This document shows, piece by piece, positions 8,138 to 17,004 of a stretch of 64,000 nucleotides of DNA. Source of the DNA: Rothia sp035916755 (GTDB taxonomy: Bacteria > Actinomycetota > Actinomycetes > Actinomycetales > Micrococcaceae). Where the stretch lies: positions 186,001 to 250,000 of the forward strand of contig NZ_JAYWIX010000004.1 of the NCBI RefSeq assembly GCF_035916755.1. Direction: 5' to 3'. The notes beneath the pieces are model-generated. The model did not search any database. It was not told the origin of the DNA and was given only the letters and a program-made list of their open reading frames with translations. Both the position numbers and the translations under genes were made by a program. Position 1 is the stretch's first letter. Each line of letters starts with the position of its first letter.

Positions 8138-9433
8138 CTACTCGTAGCGCAGGGCGTCGATGGGGTCGAGCTTGGCTGCCTTGTTGGCCGGGTAGTAGCC
8201 GAAGAAGAGGCCGATCGCCAGGGAGAAACCCAGGGCTAGGAGAACGGCGCTGAGCGGCGGGAAGACGAATGTGCCCAGCATGTTGGCACCCACCATGCCC
8301 AGGCCACCGCCGATGAGAACACCGAGAATACCGCCGACCAGGCAGACCATCATAGCCTCAACCACGAACTGTAGGCGGATTGCCCCTCGCGTTGCACCCA
8401 GGGCCTTGCGGATGCCGATTTCGCGGGTGCGTTCGGTGACGGTCACGAGCATAATATTCATGACGCCAATGCCGCCCACCAGCAGCGAGATACCGGCGAT
8501 AGCCGAGATGGCCGCGCTGATGCCGTCCAGAACCGCGTTGAACTGCTCGGTCATGGCCGAGAAGTCCTGGATTTCGGCCATGAACTGGTCGTCGCTGCGG
8601 TACATGCTGGTCAGGTGGGCCTGGAGCAGGGCCTTGACCTGACCCAGATCCTTGCCTTCAGCCGGGCGCACGGTGATGCTGTTCCAGCCGTCGCTGTTAT
8701 AGGAGTTGAAGTCGGGTTCCAGCGAAACCGGTAGGTAGACTGTGCCCGGACCTGTGTAGGCGAAGATGCCGCTGCCCACAGACTCGGTTTGATAGACCCC
8801 GACCACCATAAGGCTTCGCGAGGTCATGCCAAACTGCGCATCAATTTCGCTTCCCACTGCCGTCTGGGGGTCGCCAAAGAGCTGATAAGCCTGGTCAGTT
8901 GAAAGCAGGATGACCGGTCGTTTGGCGTCCATGTCGGCTTGCGTCAGAGAACGCCCCGCCACCAGGCTGACCGGGTTGAGCTCCAGATAGTCCATATTGA
9001 CGAACTGGGCACTGGCGTAAGGAGCCTCGCTCCCACCAGCGCTGAGGTCTACGCTGGTGTAAGAGCTTGCCCCGAGGGGAATACCCGCGATGTTATCGCC
9101 CAGGGCCTCTTTGAGGCGGGCGATGTCGTGCTCATCGAACTTAGACTCAGCTGCGGGCTCAATGTATTCGCCGTTCGGCATGCCCCTCGGGCCGGAGGTC
9201 AAACCAGCTTCTTCCTGCTCCTCGGTGGGGCGCTGCACCACGTTCACCATCAGGTCGTTGGCCCCTGAGCTCATGATCGACTCTGAAGCCTGGGTTTTTA
9301 GCGAATGCCCCAGCGTCAAAATCGTAATGACCGAAGCGATACCCACGATGATGCCGAGCAGAGTGAGGAAGGAGCGCATCTTGTTGTTGCGCAGGCTCCC
9401 CAGGGCTAGGGAGATTGATTCACGCACGTTCAT
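8138..9433 (-). CDS. MacB/FtsX-type ABC transporter permease
   Basis: 431 residues. The N-terminal helix follows LGSLRNNKMRSFLTLLGIIVGIAS, the typical MacB_PCD start. A large extracellular domain (about 50-290) is followed by three helices with the FtsX signature ERTREIGIRKALGATRGAI. Such permeases power efflux or mechanotransmission rather than import. It is the last gene of a three-gene operon (adaptor, ATPase, permease) and overlaps the ATPase stop by 4 bp. In Gram-positive bacteria such triads export peptides or drugs across the single membrane; the cargo is unknown here. Confidence 0.88.
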   Translation of the reverse strand: MNVRESISLALGSLRNNKMRSFLTLLGIIVGIASVITILTLGHSLKTQASESIMSSGANDLMVNVVQRPTEEQEEAGLTSGPRGMPNGEYIEPAAESKFDEHDIARLKEALGDNIAGIPLGASSYTSVDLSAGGSEAPYASAQFVNMDYLELNPVSLVAGRSLTQADMDAKRPVILLSTDQAYQLFGDPQTAVGSEIDAQFGMTSRSLMVVGVYQTESVGSGIFAYTGPGTVYLPVSLEPDFNSYNSDGWNSITVRPAEGKDLGQVKALLQAHLTSMYRSDDQFMAEIQDFSAMTEQFNAVLDGISAAISAIAGISLLVGGIGVMNIMLVTVTERTREIGIRKALGATRGAIRLQFVVEAMMVCLVGGILGVLIGGGLGMVGANMLGTFVFPPLSAVLLALGFSLAIGLFFGYYPANKAAKLDPIDALRYE

Positions 9434-10119
9434 TGCGAGACCTCCTCTGTAATCCGACCGTCGACCATGGTGACGATGCGGTCGGTCTCAGCCGCCAGCT
9501 CAGGGTTGTGGGTAATGAAGACGATGGTCTTGCCTTGCTCGCGGTTGAGCTCGTGGAAGAGGTCCATGACCATGCGCCCAGTTTGAGAGTCTAGGGCACC
9601 GGTGGGTTCATCTGCCAGGAGCAGGGGCGGGTCGTTGGCCAGGGCTCGGGCGATAGCGACACGCTGCTTCTGGCCGCCGGAGAGAGCCGCGGAGCTGTGG
9701 TTCATACGGTCGGCCATGCCCATCTGCTCTAGCAGGTGGGCGGCTCGTTCTCGACGGTCACGGGGGTTCATGCCAGCGTACATCATGGGCATCTCCACGT
9801 TCTTGATGGCAGAAATACGGCCCACCAGGTTGAAGCTCTGGAAGATGAACCCGATGTTCTGGCTACGATAGTAGGCCAGTTCATCATCGCTGAGCGAGGG
9901 TATGTTCTCACCCGCGAAGGTGTAGTAGCCGTAGGTGGCCCGGTCAAGCAGGCCGATGATGTTCATCAGCGTGGTTTTACCCGAGCCGGACTGGCCGACC
10001 ACCGACACAAACTCACCGCGATCGACGTGAAAGTCAACGCCGGGGAGTACCGTAATGGCACTGGGCGTGCCCGCGTTGAAGGTTTTAACGATGCCTTGCA
10101 TATCGAGCAGGGTGCTCAT
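9430..10119 (-). CDS. MacB-like ABC transporter ATP-binding protein
   Basis: About 229 residues from the ATG at 10119; a GTG at 10128 would add three. It contains Walker A GQSGSGKTTLMN, a Q-loop in IGFIFQSFNL, the signature LSGGQKQRVAIARAL, Walker B LLLADEPTGALDS and the H-loop FITHN. It matches the LolD/MacB ATPase group that pairs with FtsX-type permeases. The ATG lies two bases after the adaptor stop, with GGGTGG as ribosome site inside the end of the adaptor gene, so translation is coupled. Confidence 0.9.
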   Translation of the reverse strand: MSTLLDMQGIVKTFNAGTPSAITVLPGVDFHVDRGEFVSVVGQSGSGKTTLMNIIGLLDRATYGYYTFAGENIPSLSDDELAYYRSQNIGFIFQSFNLVGRISAIKNVEMPMMYAGMNPRDRRERAAHLLEQMGMADRMNHSSAALSGGQKQRVAIARALANDPPLLLADEPTGALDSQTGRMVMDLFHELNREQGKTIVFITHNPELAAETDRIVTMVDGRITEEVSQ

Positions 10120-10121
10120 GT

Positions 10122-11618
10122 CTACCACCCGAAGCTGGTGCCGGCATCGAGGGTGACGGTTTCACCCACGCGGTAGCGGTAGGCCTCGCCGTAGGTAAGC
10201 ACCATGTCACCAGAGACTACGTCACCGCCGGTGATAGCGATGTCGAATTCGTTGGCCAGGCCGGTTTCAACGGAGCGCTCTTCGAGGGTGAAGGAGCCAT
10301 CATCGTTGGGCGCAGCTACTACGACGCTCTCGCTCCCCAGGTCGTTGGTGTAGACCGCGTCGAGGGGTACAGCCAGGGAGCTCTCTTCTTCAGCAGTGAT
10401 AATGCTGGCCTTGACGGAAGAGCCCAGGTAGAGGCCATCACGATTGCCGGTTACCTCGATGGTGACGGTAAAGGTAGGCGAGCTGCCTGCTGCCATACCT
10501 GCGGCAGCGGCTTCAGTATTGGCCTGCTGGGCTGAGTCAGCGATGGACGCAACCGAGGTGACGGTACCCGAGTACTCCTTGGTGCCGGTTGCCCCGGCGG
10601 TAAAGGTGACGCGGTTGCCTTCCTTAATGGTGGCAACGTCAGCCTCGCGGACGCTGGTGGTGATGGTGAGCTTGGAATCGTCGCCGATGGTCACGACGGG
10701 GCCGGTTGCCGGCGCACCGGGCTTAGCAACGCTCATGACCACGCCGTTGATGGGTGAGGTGAGGGTGGCCGAAGTGAGGTCGCCCTGCAGAGCGCCGAGG
10801 GTCTGATCGCGGGCAGTTTCTGCGCTGGCCAGGGCGGTGCGGGCACTGTTGAGTTCGGTTTCGAGGGCGGCAAGCTGAGTGTTGGCGGAGTTGCGGGCGG
10901 TGGTGACGCCGGTGTCTGCGTCCGCCTTTGCCCCGTTTGCCAAGCGTAGGGCCGACTCAGCAGCTGCGACTTCGGCATTGATCATCGTGAGGTCTTCGCC
11001 GGAGGCTGCGGCCTGGTCGCGCATCTGGTACTTGGCGTTCAGATCGGTGGCTGCCAGGGATGCCTGTTCGTTGGCGGAGCGCTGGGTGGCGAGGGCTGCC
11101 AGAATTTCAGGGTTGGTGCCGTTAGCGATTCCCTGGTTGTACTGGTCATAGGCGGTTTGTGCTGCGGTCAGGGCGCCCTGGGCGCTGGTGACGGCCCCGT
11201 CGAGCTGGGTGCGCTGGGTGTCGAGATCACCCTGCAGGGTGGAGGTGTCGATGGTGGCTAGGGTCTGGCCGAGCTCAACCCGGTCGCCTACTTCTACCTC
11301 AACGGAGCTAATGGGGCTTGTCAGGTGGGTGGTAATGGAGCGGACCTCACCGGGGGCGATAGTGCCGTCCACCCGCACCTTGTTGCTGACGCCTTCGTCA
11401 CTCAGAATCAGGTAGTCGGTGGAGGGAATGGAGTTCTGGGCGGTGTTGCTACCGCCGAAGATGCTGCCTACGAATAGCGCACCGATGGCGATGAGGGCGA
11501 TGATGCCTATAGCGAGGCCGATGAGCACCTTGGTGAGGGTGCTCATTTTCTTTTTGGCAGGCGGACGCCGGTGCGCAGCTTCCGGTGCAGGGGACGGGGG
11601 TGTGGGGGGTGTGCTCAT
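10122..11618 (-). CDS. Membrane-fusion (HlyD/MacA-like) efflux adaptor
   Basis: 498 residues. A proline-rich cytoplasmic N-terminus precedes a single helix (TKVLIGLAIGIIALIAIGALFVG as region, about 28-50). Then come a biotinyl-lipoyl-like half motif (GEVRSITTHLTSPISSVEVEVGDRVELGQTLA in that region), a long alanine/glutamine-rich coiled coil (about 130-270), the second lipoyl half (ATLTSPINGVVMSVAKPG) and beta-barrel domains. This is the first gene of the efflux operon. In Gram-positive bacteria such adaptors dock on the MacB-like permease outside the membrane. The operon is probably controlled through the palindrome at 11723-11738. Confidence 0.88.
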   Translation of the reverse strand: MSTPPTPPSPAPEAAHRRPPAKKKMSTLTKVLIGLAIGIIALIAIGALFVGSIFGGSNTAQNSIPSTDYLILSDEGVSNKVRVDGTIAPGEVRSITTHLTSPISSVEVEVGDRVELGQTLATIDTSTLQGDLDTQRTQLDGAVTSAQGALTAAQTAYDQYNQGIANGTNPEILAALATQRSANEQASLAATDLNAKYQMRDQAAASGEDLTMINAEVAAAESALRLANGAKADADTGVTTARNSANTQLAALETELNSARTALASAETARDQTLGALQGDLTSATLTSPINGVVMSVAKPGAPATGPVVTIGDDSKLTITTSVREADVATIKEGNRVTFTAGATGTKEYSGTVTSVASIADSAQQANTEAAAAGMAAGSSPTFTVTIEVTGNRDGLYLGSSVKASIITAEEESSLAVPLDAVYTNDLGSESVVVAAPNDDGSFTLEERSVETGLANEFDIAITGGDVVSGDMVLTYGEAYRYRVGETVTLDAGTSFGW

Positions 11619-11722
11619 GGTGCTGGCCCTTCACTAGCAGAGATAAATGTGGTGCAGTTCTCTTTTAGTGTAGGTGCTAACCTGCCCAGACAACACCCGA
11701 TTGATGCCTAAAAATCAACAAA

Positions 11723-11738
11723 TCATACCCGGGTATGA
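11723..11738. promoter_or_regulatory. 16-bp perfect palindrome upstream of the efflux operon
   Basis: TCATACCCGGGTATGA is perfectly self-complementary. It lies 105-120 bp upstream of the adaptor start and just past the stop of the membrane-protein gene at 11763. Its size suits a TetR- or MerR-type dimer. No such regulator gene adjoins it. Confidence 0.45.
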
Positions 11739-11762
11739 GGAGGAGCGCCGCGAGCTCATCCT

Positions 11763-12179
11763 CTAGGCGAAGCCACTTCCCACCCACATGATGAAGGCTA
11801 AGGCGAGAAATAAGAATAGTGGGGCGGCAACGATAATCAGCACCCCCAAGATCAGGGCGATGATTGCAGTGATTTTCTCTCGGCCCTTCACGAATAGAGC
11901 CCCTATTCCCAGCCCCATGGCGCCGAGCCAGGTAAACCCTGTGGGTAGGACGATGTTGAGTTCCCAGCCGAAAAAGAAAAAGTTGGCGAGCCCTAGGCAG
12001 GCCATAAGTAGCATCATGACCAGGGAGATTGTGCCGTAGGGGTTGAGCTTTTTGCTCTCGCGGGGCATATGCGCCCCCGGCGGTGGGTACATAAGGGGCT
12101 GGCCCGGATGAGGCGGGCGAGCTGGGGCTGGAGGTAGTGGGTAGAGCGGACGTTCGGGGTGCTGGAAGGTATTGTTCAT
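11763..12179 (-). CDS. Small proline-rich membrane protein
   Basis: 138 residues from the preferred ATG at 12179 (MNNTFQHPERPLYP); the longer frame upstream lacks protein-like composition. The first 45 residues are proline-rich (PLPPAPARPPHPGQPLMYPPP), followed by three or four hydrophobic helices (TISLVMMLLMACLGLANFFFF, FTWLGAMGLGIGALFV, then a long segment with IIALILGVLIIVAAPLFLFL). The layout, a Pro-rich cytoplasmic tail then short helices, is shared by DUF4190-like actinobacterial proteins. No function can be assigned. Confidence 0.6.
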   Translation of the reverse strand: MNNTFQHPERPLYPLPPAPARPPHPGQPLMYPPPGAHMPRESKKLNPYGTISLVMMLLMACLGLANFFFFGWELNIVLPTGFTWLGAMGLGIGALFVKGREKITAIIALILGVLIIVAAPLFLFLALAFIMWVGSGFA

Positions 12180-12229
12180 GGCACCAGTATGGGAAAAAAT
12201 TTCCACCCCCACTAGGTCTTTTAGAAATC

Positions 12230-12289
12230 TGTGGATAACTCCGGGGCGCCCGGCAGGTTTATGACCGAGCATTGCGAGAGTTATCCACA
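12230..12289. promoter_or_regulatory. Inverted pair of perfect DnaA boxes
   Basis: TGTGGATAA (12230-12238, reverse complement of TTATCCACA) and TTATCCACA (12281-12289) face each other 42 bp apart in the promoter region between the small membrane protein and the DUF805 gene. DnaA can act as a transcription factor at such sites; that role here is inference. Confidence 0.55.
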
Positions 12290-12362
12290 GACGCGCCGAC
12301 TAAACATGCTTCCTAGGGGCTCTATGTAGAATGTGGTATACGGACTAACAAGGAGGTTTTCC

Positions 12363-12884
12363 GTGACCCTATCGATTTCCTCTTCCCCTGAACCTATCCC
12401 AGGGGCGAGCCCCCTTCTAGCAACACGTCGCATGTTTGCCAAGACCTTTACCTACGCGGGGCGGGCATCTCGGAGTGAGTTCTGGTGGCCCAATATGCTT
12501 GCCTTGGGCACACTGATGGCTTGCGATATTACAGCACGACGTTACGACCGCGCCCGAAACCCTGGCTCCTACACAAGCCCCCACAATAAGGACGCCTTCT
12601 GGCCTTTCCCCGATCGAGCGGCTCCCGGCGAACCCGAGACACAAGAAGAACAGGTAGCACGCAAACAACGTTTCAACAGAGCTGAGATGACTTCCTTGGC
12701 TTTTAGTGCCCCTGCACTTGTAGTGCTCGGAGTTCCTACGTTGTCACTTTCAGTTCGACGTCTCCACGATGCTAATTTGTCAGGGCATTGGATGTGGGTC
12801 CATGCATTCCCTTTTGTAGGTTCCCTCGCGGCCTTCGCCCTCTCAGCCCTACCCAGCAACCCCAAGGGGGAGAGGTTCGACTAG
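12363..12884 (+). CDS. DUF805 family membrane protein
   Basis: About 173 residues from the GTG at 12363, which has a strong ribosome site AAGGAGG at 12350-12356 with 6-nt spacing. The DUF805 hallmarks are TYAGRASRSEFWW (about 29-41), close to the family GRxxRxxFW motif, and SVRRLHDANLSGHWMW (about 130-145). The family normally has four helices. Here a charged insert (about 60-100, GEPETQEEQVARKQRF) separates the first helix from the rest. Function of the family is unknown. It is monocistronic, with the terminator at 12903-12933 downstream and two DnaA boxes upstream. Confidence 0.78.
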   Translation: MTLSISSSPEPIPGASPLLATRRMFAKTFTYAGRASRSEFWWPNMLALGTLMACDITARRYDRARNPGSYTSPHNKDAFWPFPDRAAPGEPETQEEQVARKQRFNRAEMTSLAFSAPALVVLGVPTLSLSVRRLHDANLSGHWMWVHAFPFVGSLAAFALSALPSNPKGERFD

Positions 12885-12902
12885 AGCAAATGATTTTAAC
12901 GA

Positions 12903-12933
12903 GAGAAAGCGAGCCGACCGGCTCGCTTTTCTC
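12903..12933 (+). terminator. Terminator of the DUF805 gene
   Basis: GAGAAAGCGAGCCG (12903-12916) pairs with CGGCTCGCTTTTCTC (12919-12933), allowing one bulge, with a 2-nt loop and T runs in the 3' arm. From here to 13139 I see no further feature. Confidence 0.75.
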
Positions 12934-13139
12934 AAACACACACATTTCTCGCATCCCTCACGGGCGGCTACCTTTTCGAGAATGAAACACACTTTTCTCT
13001 GAAGGATTCTCACGAATCTTGAGCTTTCCGGTTGTCTCTCCTTGAGCTCTTGATATAAGTATGGCAACCCAGTCTGTGCAGAAGACCAGCAGAACCTGTG
13101 CGTTAGCTATGTTCCCACAAAACCCATCGCGACTAGGCA

Positions 13140-13628
13140 CTATGCGAAGAAAGACTTCCCCTTCTGCGCCTGTGAAGCCTCAAGAATAGCCGCCTGCTGC
13201 TCCGGAGTATAGGTAGCATCAACAGTCCGAATGGCCTCACCCAGGTCGTAGGCGTCCTGCTCGGCCAGTAGCTGGGCTGAATCAGCCAGCACATCAGCTA
13301 CACGGGCCTTCAGGTCAGCCACACTCGCCAAGCCGTCCTCCTGCAGCACCAGCTGCTCACCGGCGTCCGCACCGGTCTCAGAACCCGGCTCCGCGGCGTC
13401 CTCAAGCTCAAAGAGAGCAAAACCGTAGCGGCGCTCGTCCCCGATATAAAAAATGTGGAGGAGCAGGGTAAAGACGCGGCCAGTCAGATCGATGTAGGTC
13501 TTCTCAAGTTCGGCAGTCTCCAGCCACAGGCCGTCAACCTCAGCCGGGGCGTCGTACTCGAAGTCGTAGCCGAAGTCGGTAGCCAGGGCGTGGGCCAGCG
13601 GGCCAATGCCGTAGTCGGGGCGAGCCAT
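13140..13628 (-). CDS. Conserved hypothetical acidic protein
   Basis: 162 residues, strongly acidic, no signal peptide or membrane segment. The N-terminal ~75 residues look like a small alpha/beta domain (HALATDFGYDFEYD, GLWLETAELEKTYID, LLLHIFYIGDERRYGFALFEL). An acidic linker and a helical tail (ASVADLKARVADVLA, TPEQQAAILEASQ) follow. I do not recognise a family. Its layout resembles the protein at 43650-44108 (FG followed by EY, DG with a hydrophobic, a YG-x2-L strand, then a helix of the type ADLKARV), suggesting distant paralogues. It is downstream of no obvious partner. The start is the ATG at 13628. Confidence 0.65.
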   Translation of the reverse strand: MARPDYGIGPLAHALATDFGYDFEYDAPAEVDGLWLETAELEKTYIDLTGRVFTLLLHIFYIGDERRYGFALFELEDAAEPGSETGADAGEQLVLQEDGLASVADLKARVADVLADSAQLLAEQDAYDLGEAIRTVDATYTPEQQAAILEASQAQKGKSFFA

Positions 13629-13665
13629 AGGGGTTCCTTAGGGTAGTAGGACGGACGCCGGGCGG

Positions 13666-14904
13666 CTAGTCCATATCGCGGCCGGCGGTTTCGGGTACCG
13701 CGGCGCGCGTGAAGGTAATCAGGCCGACGCCGATGACGGCGAAGACCGCAAAGGTCATGCCCAGACCGAGGGCTGCCACCATCTGCGGGAAGAAGAGGGA
13801 GACCGTAAAGTTAGCGATCCAGGAGACAAAAGTAGCCACACCCATACCGGCGCCGCGCACGCGGGCGGGGAAGACTTCGCTCATGAGCACCCAGGTCACC
13901 GGCGATACGGCGCCCTGCTGGAAGACCAAGAAAATAATAGAGATCAAGAGGGTGGCCCAGGGGCGGGCGGAGGCGTCCAGCACCTGCGAGGTCACGGCCA
14001 GCATAGCCAGGGAGAAGGTGGTGCCTACCAGGCCGATAGTCAGCACCAGGCGGCGGGGGAAGCGTCCTACAAACCAGAGACCCACGGCGGCGCCCAGCAC
14101 CGACAGCACACCGTTGGAGATATTGGCGGTCAGGGCAGCATCGGTGGAAAAACCCGCCTCGCGCAGCACCTGGGTACCGTAGTACATGAGGGCGTTGACA
14201 CCGGTCGCCTGCTGCACAATACCAATAGCCGCAGCCAGCAGCAGGGTAGTGCGCAGGGCCGGATCGCGCCAGAGCAGCTTCAGGGCACCGCGCTCGGCGG
14301 CAGCTTCCCGCTTGTAGCCCGGCGACTCGGGCACCAGGAACATACCCACAAAAAGCACCAGCGCAGGAATGATCGAGATAGCGAACATAACCCGCCAAAT
14401 CATCACCTGATGAGCAAAAATATTGCCAATCATCGCATTGACCACGTAGGCGGTGAGCTGGCCGAAAACGATCATGAACTGGTTGCGGGTGACAATCGCA
14501 CCGCGGCGGTTAGCGGGGGAAATCTCGGCCAGATAAATCGGCACAACCGCTGAGGCGGCGCCGACCGCCAGGCCCACCAGCACACGGAAGACAATAAAAA
14601 TGCCCAGGTTGGGGGCCGCTGTAAGGCCCAGGGAGCTGGCTGCAAAAACCAAAGCCAACACGAAGAGCACGCGACGGCGTCCGAACCGGTCAATCAGCTG
14701 CCCGGCAAGGAGCGCGCCAAAGGCGGCCCCCAGGGTCAGCGCGGACGTGGCCACCCCCTCTGCCGCAGGCGACAGCGTAAAGTCCTGCTGGAGGAAGGGC
14801 AGGGCACCGTTGATAATTCCGGTGTCATATCCGAAGAGAAAACCACCCACCGAAATAATCCAGGTGTAGAGGGTGACCCGGCGGGGGTCGCTAGCGTGTG
14901 TCAT
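13666..14904 (-). CDS. Sugar porter family MFS transporter
   Basis: 412 residues from the ATG at 14904, which has AAAGGAG seven bases upstream. Twelve helices are predicted. Sugar-porter signatures are present: GGFLFGYDTGIINGALPFL in helix 1, IDRFGRRRVL in loop 2-3, a PESPGY motif at the end of helix 6 (about 220-226), and VPETAGRDMD at the C-terminus. It probably takes up a hexose, pentose or inositol by proton symport. At 412 residues it is shorter than the usual 450-480, mainly in the central loop and tail. It is divergent from pxpA with 132 bp between starts. Confidence 0.85.
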   Translation of the reverse strand: MTHASDPRRVTLYTWIISVGGFLFGYDTGIINGALPFLQQDFTLSPAAEGVATSALTLGAAFGALLAGQLIDRFGRRRVLFVLALVFAASSLGLTAAPNLGIFIVFRVLVGLAVGAASAVVPIYLAEISPANRRGAIVTRNQFMIVFGQLTAYVVNAMIGNIFAHQVMIWRVMFAISIIPALVLFVGMFLVPESPGYKREAAAERGALKLLWRDPALRTTLLLAAAIGIVQQATGVNALMYYGTQVLREAGFSTDAALTANISNGVLSVLGAAVGLWFVGRFPRRLVLTIGLVGTTFSLAMLAVTSQVLDASARPWATLLISIIFLVFQQGAVSPVTWVLMSEVFPARVRGAGMGVATFVSWIANFTVSLFFPQMVAALGLGMTFAVFAVIGVGLITFTRAAVPETAGRDMD

Positions 14905-15036
14905 GTGCACTCCTTTGTAGACCTCAGCAATTCTAGCCCTCTTACCCCGCCCTGGGAACATGCTCGCGCAGGTGCGGCGGACATCCACACCCCCAGCAGG
15001 TACGCCCGGCAGGGGCGGCAGCGGTAGGCTAGTGCC

Positions 15037-15798
15037 ATGAGCACCCTTCGTATTGATGTAAATTCTGATTCTGGGGAGTCTTTTGGCTCCTGGACCATGG
15101 GCGACGACGCTGCGATGATGCAGACCGTCTCTTCAGCCAATATCGCGTGCGGTTTTCACGCCGGTGACCCCTCGGTTGCGCGTGTTACCGTGCGGGCAGC
15201 GCGGGAGAACGGCGTGACGATTGGAGCCCACGTTTCTTACCCCGACCTGACTGGTTTTGGCCGCCGGTTCATGGATATGACCGCCACCGAACTCACCGAT
15301 GCAGTGATTTACCAGGTGGGGGCGCTTGAGGCGGTGGCCCGGGTTGAGGGCACCGAAGTTCGCTACTGCAAGCCCCACGGCGGGCTCTACAACGCCATTG
15401 TTCACCACGAGGTGCAGGCTGCTGCCGTGGCCCGTGCCCTGCACGAACTCGGTGATCTGCCGATTCTCTGCCTGCCCAACTCCGCGGTGGCCTGTGAGGC
15501 GCAGGCGCTGGGCGTTCCGGTGTTCTATGAGGCTTTTGCCGACCGCGGTTACACCCCCGAAGGCACCCTGGTGTCCCGCCGGGAGGCCGGGGCGGTCATC
15601 CACGACCCGCAGGCTGTCGCCGAGCGCGTGGTACGCATGGCGGTGGACCGTGAAGTTGTAGCCGTGGACGGCTCGGTTATTCCCCTACATGCCGATAGCA
15701 TCTGCGTGCACGGCGACACCCCCGGAGCTGTCGCCATCGCCCAGCAGGTGCGGGCGGCGCTTGAGGACGCCGGGGCGGACGTCCGCGCCTTCGCTTAG
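15037..15798 (+). CDS. pxpA: 5-oxoprolinase subunit A (LamB/YcsF family)
   Basis: 253 residues covering the full YcsF family length. Clear motifs are VNSDSGESFG near the start, ANIACGFHAGDPSV (about 33-46), GAHVSYPDLTGFGRRFM (about 64-80), KPHGGLYN (about 110-117), EAFADRGYTPEGTLVSR (about 167-183) and ICVHGDTPGAV. PxpA acts with PxpBC in ATP-dependent opening of 5-oxoproline to glutamate. In most genomes pxpA, pxpB and pxpC are contiguous; here pxpBC starts 1.4 kb downstream, after a DUF559 cassette on the other strand. The ATG at 15037 has no strong ribosome site. Confidence 0.92.
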   Translation: MSTLRIDVNSDSGESFGSWTMGDDAAMMQTVSSANIACGFHAGDPSVARVTVRAARENGVTIGAHVSYPDLTGFGRRFMDMTATELTDAVIYQVGALEAVARVEGTEVRYCKPHGGLYNAIVHHEVQAAAVARALHELGDLPILCLPNSAVACEAQALGVPVFYEAFADRGYTPEGTLVSRREAGAVIHDPQAVAERVVRMAVDREVVAVDGSVIPLHADSICVHGDTPGAVAIAQQVRAALEDAGADVRAFA

Positions 15799-15835
15799 GG
15801 AGGCGGGGGCGGCGTCCTGCCCCCCACTGCCCTGC

Positions 15836-15902
15836 CGAATGCGACGTGTTTTCCCGAGCGGGTGTTGCTTTAACGCCCGTTTGGGAATTCAAGTCACATT
15901 CG
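15836..15902. repeat. 67-bp palindromic element, copy 1
   Basis: Outer arms CGAATGCGAC (15836-15845) and GTCACATTCG (15893-15902) and an inner imperfect stem TTCCCGAGCGGGTGTT / AACGCCCGTTTGGGAA form a long nested hairpin. The element closely matches 17005-17071, also 67 bp, when one copy is reversed. The two copies bracket the DUF559 gene. The stop codon of that gene (15894-15896) lies inside the right arm. Confidence 0.75.
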
Positions 15903-16814
15903 ACGACGCGGGCCTTCACAAATTCCAGCCCTCGCCAACTTTGCACGTAGACGCTCAGGGTGCACCACAATGTCCTCCCATAAAGCGCGCACTACGGTAT
16001 ACCCCATGCTCTCTAATTCGTGCTGACGACGGCGCTCGTTCTGAACCACGTCCTCTGCAGCCTCACCAAAAGTACCCGCATACTTGACCTTCCCATCAAC
16101 TTCTAAAATGACCCGCTCCTTCTCCCACAAAAAGTCAGGTCGCAGAGTTCTTCCACCAACCCATAAAGGCACCTGTTCTGCAGGCGGCGCAAGACCCCAC
16201 ATCAGAATCCAATATCGAGCAACAGTCTCCAGCGGCGACTCTGCCTTCGCACTCATCAAACGAGCCACCTCACGCGCCGTACAAACACCACGACCGCTTA
16301 GCTCTCTCAAATGCTGGGCTAAAACCTCATAATCCACCAGTCGGCAATGCAAAAAGTAATCGGCAATGCAGAGGGCATCAATCATCGGAAGCGTCCGCGC
16401 GCAATCAATAGCCGTCTGCAGCGGCGACATCACACGGGCTCCCCGGTGGAACACTGCACTGTCGCATTCCTTCTGCCGGTTGCGGCTGACCTGCACCCTC
16501 CCCCGAGATTTGACTGAATCGTGCGGATGGCTCACCCATATTTTGTGCGGTAACCGCAGCACAGGGGCACCCCACCAGAGAGCAGCAGACACATGGCTTA
16601 ACACATACCCCCGATTTGTTTTCATGAAAGCCACATGCCCGGCTAGACACCTATCGGTACTGCTCAGTGATTCCCATAAAGCTGTCTTTATATAGGCATT
16701 GTGACCGATTTTAAAGAGCTCTCCCCTGGTGCATTCGCGGCTTACACCGGAAGTGCTCTTACCCAGGTGTCTAAGCTCAACCGAAGTTTTGACAGTCTCA
16801 AACAAGTGTTCCAT
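15894..16814 (-). CDS. AbiEi-like/DUF559 domain protein, putative PD-(D/E)XK nuclease
   Basis: 306 residues. The N-terminal half resembles actinobacterial type IV toxin-antitoxin AbiEi-like proteins: a helical start, then LSHVSAALWWGAPVL (about 93-107), HPHDSVKSRGRVQVSR and TAIDCARTLPMIDAL. The C-terminal half has the DUF559/very-short-patch-repair-like core RPDFLWEKERVILEVDGKVKY (region about 228-248): aspartate, then E-x-DGxxKY, a PD-(D/E)XK active site pattern. VQNERRRQHELESMGYTVVR follows. Many actinobacterial genomes carry such proteins singly, and their function is unproven. The gene lies between pxpA and pxpBC on the opposite strand and is bracketed by two copies of a 67-bp palindrome, so it is probably an inserted cassette. 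GC is slightly below its neighbours. Confidence 0.72.
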   Translation of the reverse strand: MEHLFETVKTSVELRHLGKSTSGVSRECTRGELFKIGHNAYIKTALWESLSSTDRCLAGHVAFMKTNRGYVLSHVSAALWWGAPVLRLPHKIWVSHPHDSVKSRGRVQVSRNRQKECDSAVFHRGARVMSPLQTAIDCARTLPMIDALCIADYFLHCRLVDYEVLAQHLRELSGRGVCTAREVARLMSAKAESPLETVARYWILMWGLAPPAEQVPLWVGGRTLRPDFLWEKERVILEVDGKVKYAGTFGEAAEDVVQNERRRQHELESMGYTVVRALWEDIVVHPERLRAKLARAGICEGPRRRM

Positions 16815-16865
16815 GGGTTAAAAATGCCCTATACAGTACGTCTCTACTAGCCGTTTTCTACCATC

Positions 16866-16874
16866 TGTGGATAA
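16866..16874 (-). promoter_or_regulatory. Single perfect DnaA box upstream of the DUF559 gene
   Basis: TGTGGATAA, the reverse complement of TTATCCACA, lies about 52 bp upstream of the DUF559 start. A near match (TTTTCCACA) follows at about 16937. Only a DnaA box by sequence. Confidence 0.4.
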
Positions 16875-17004
16875 CTTTGAGGCCTAGCTGCGGAGGTTTG
16901 CTCAGGGCGAGAAGTATGACGTCAGTGCGTCAAAGTTTTCCACAAAGATAGAGCCGTTGAGCGGCACTTACCCCGGTGCGCACCCCGACAGATGGCTTCA
17001 TCAC

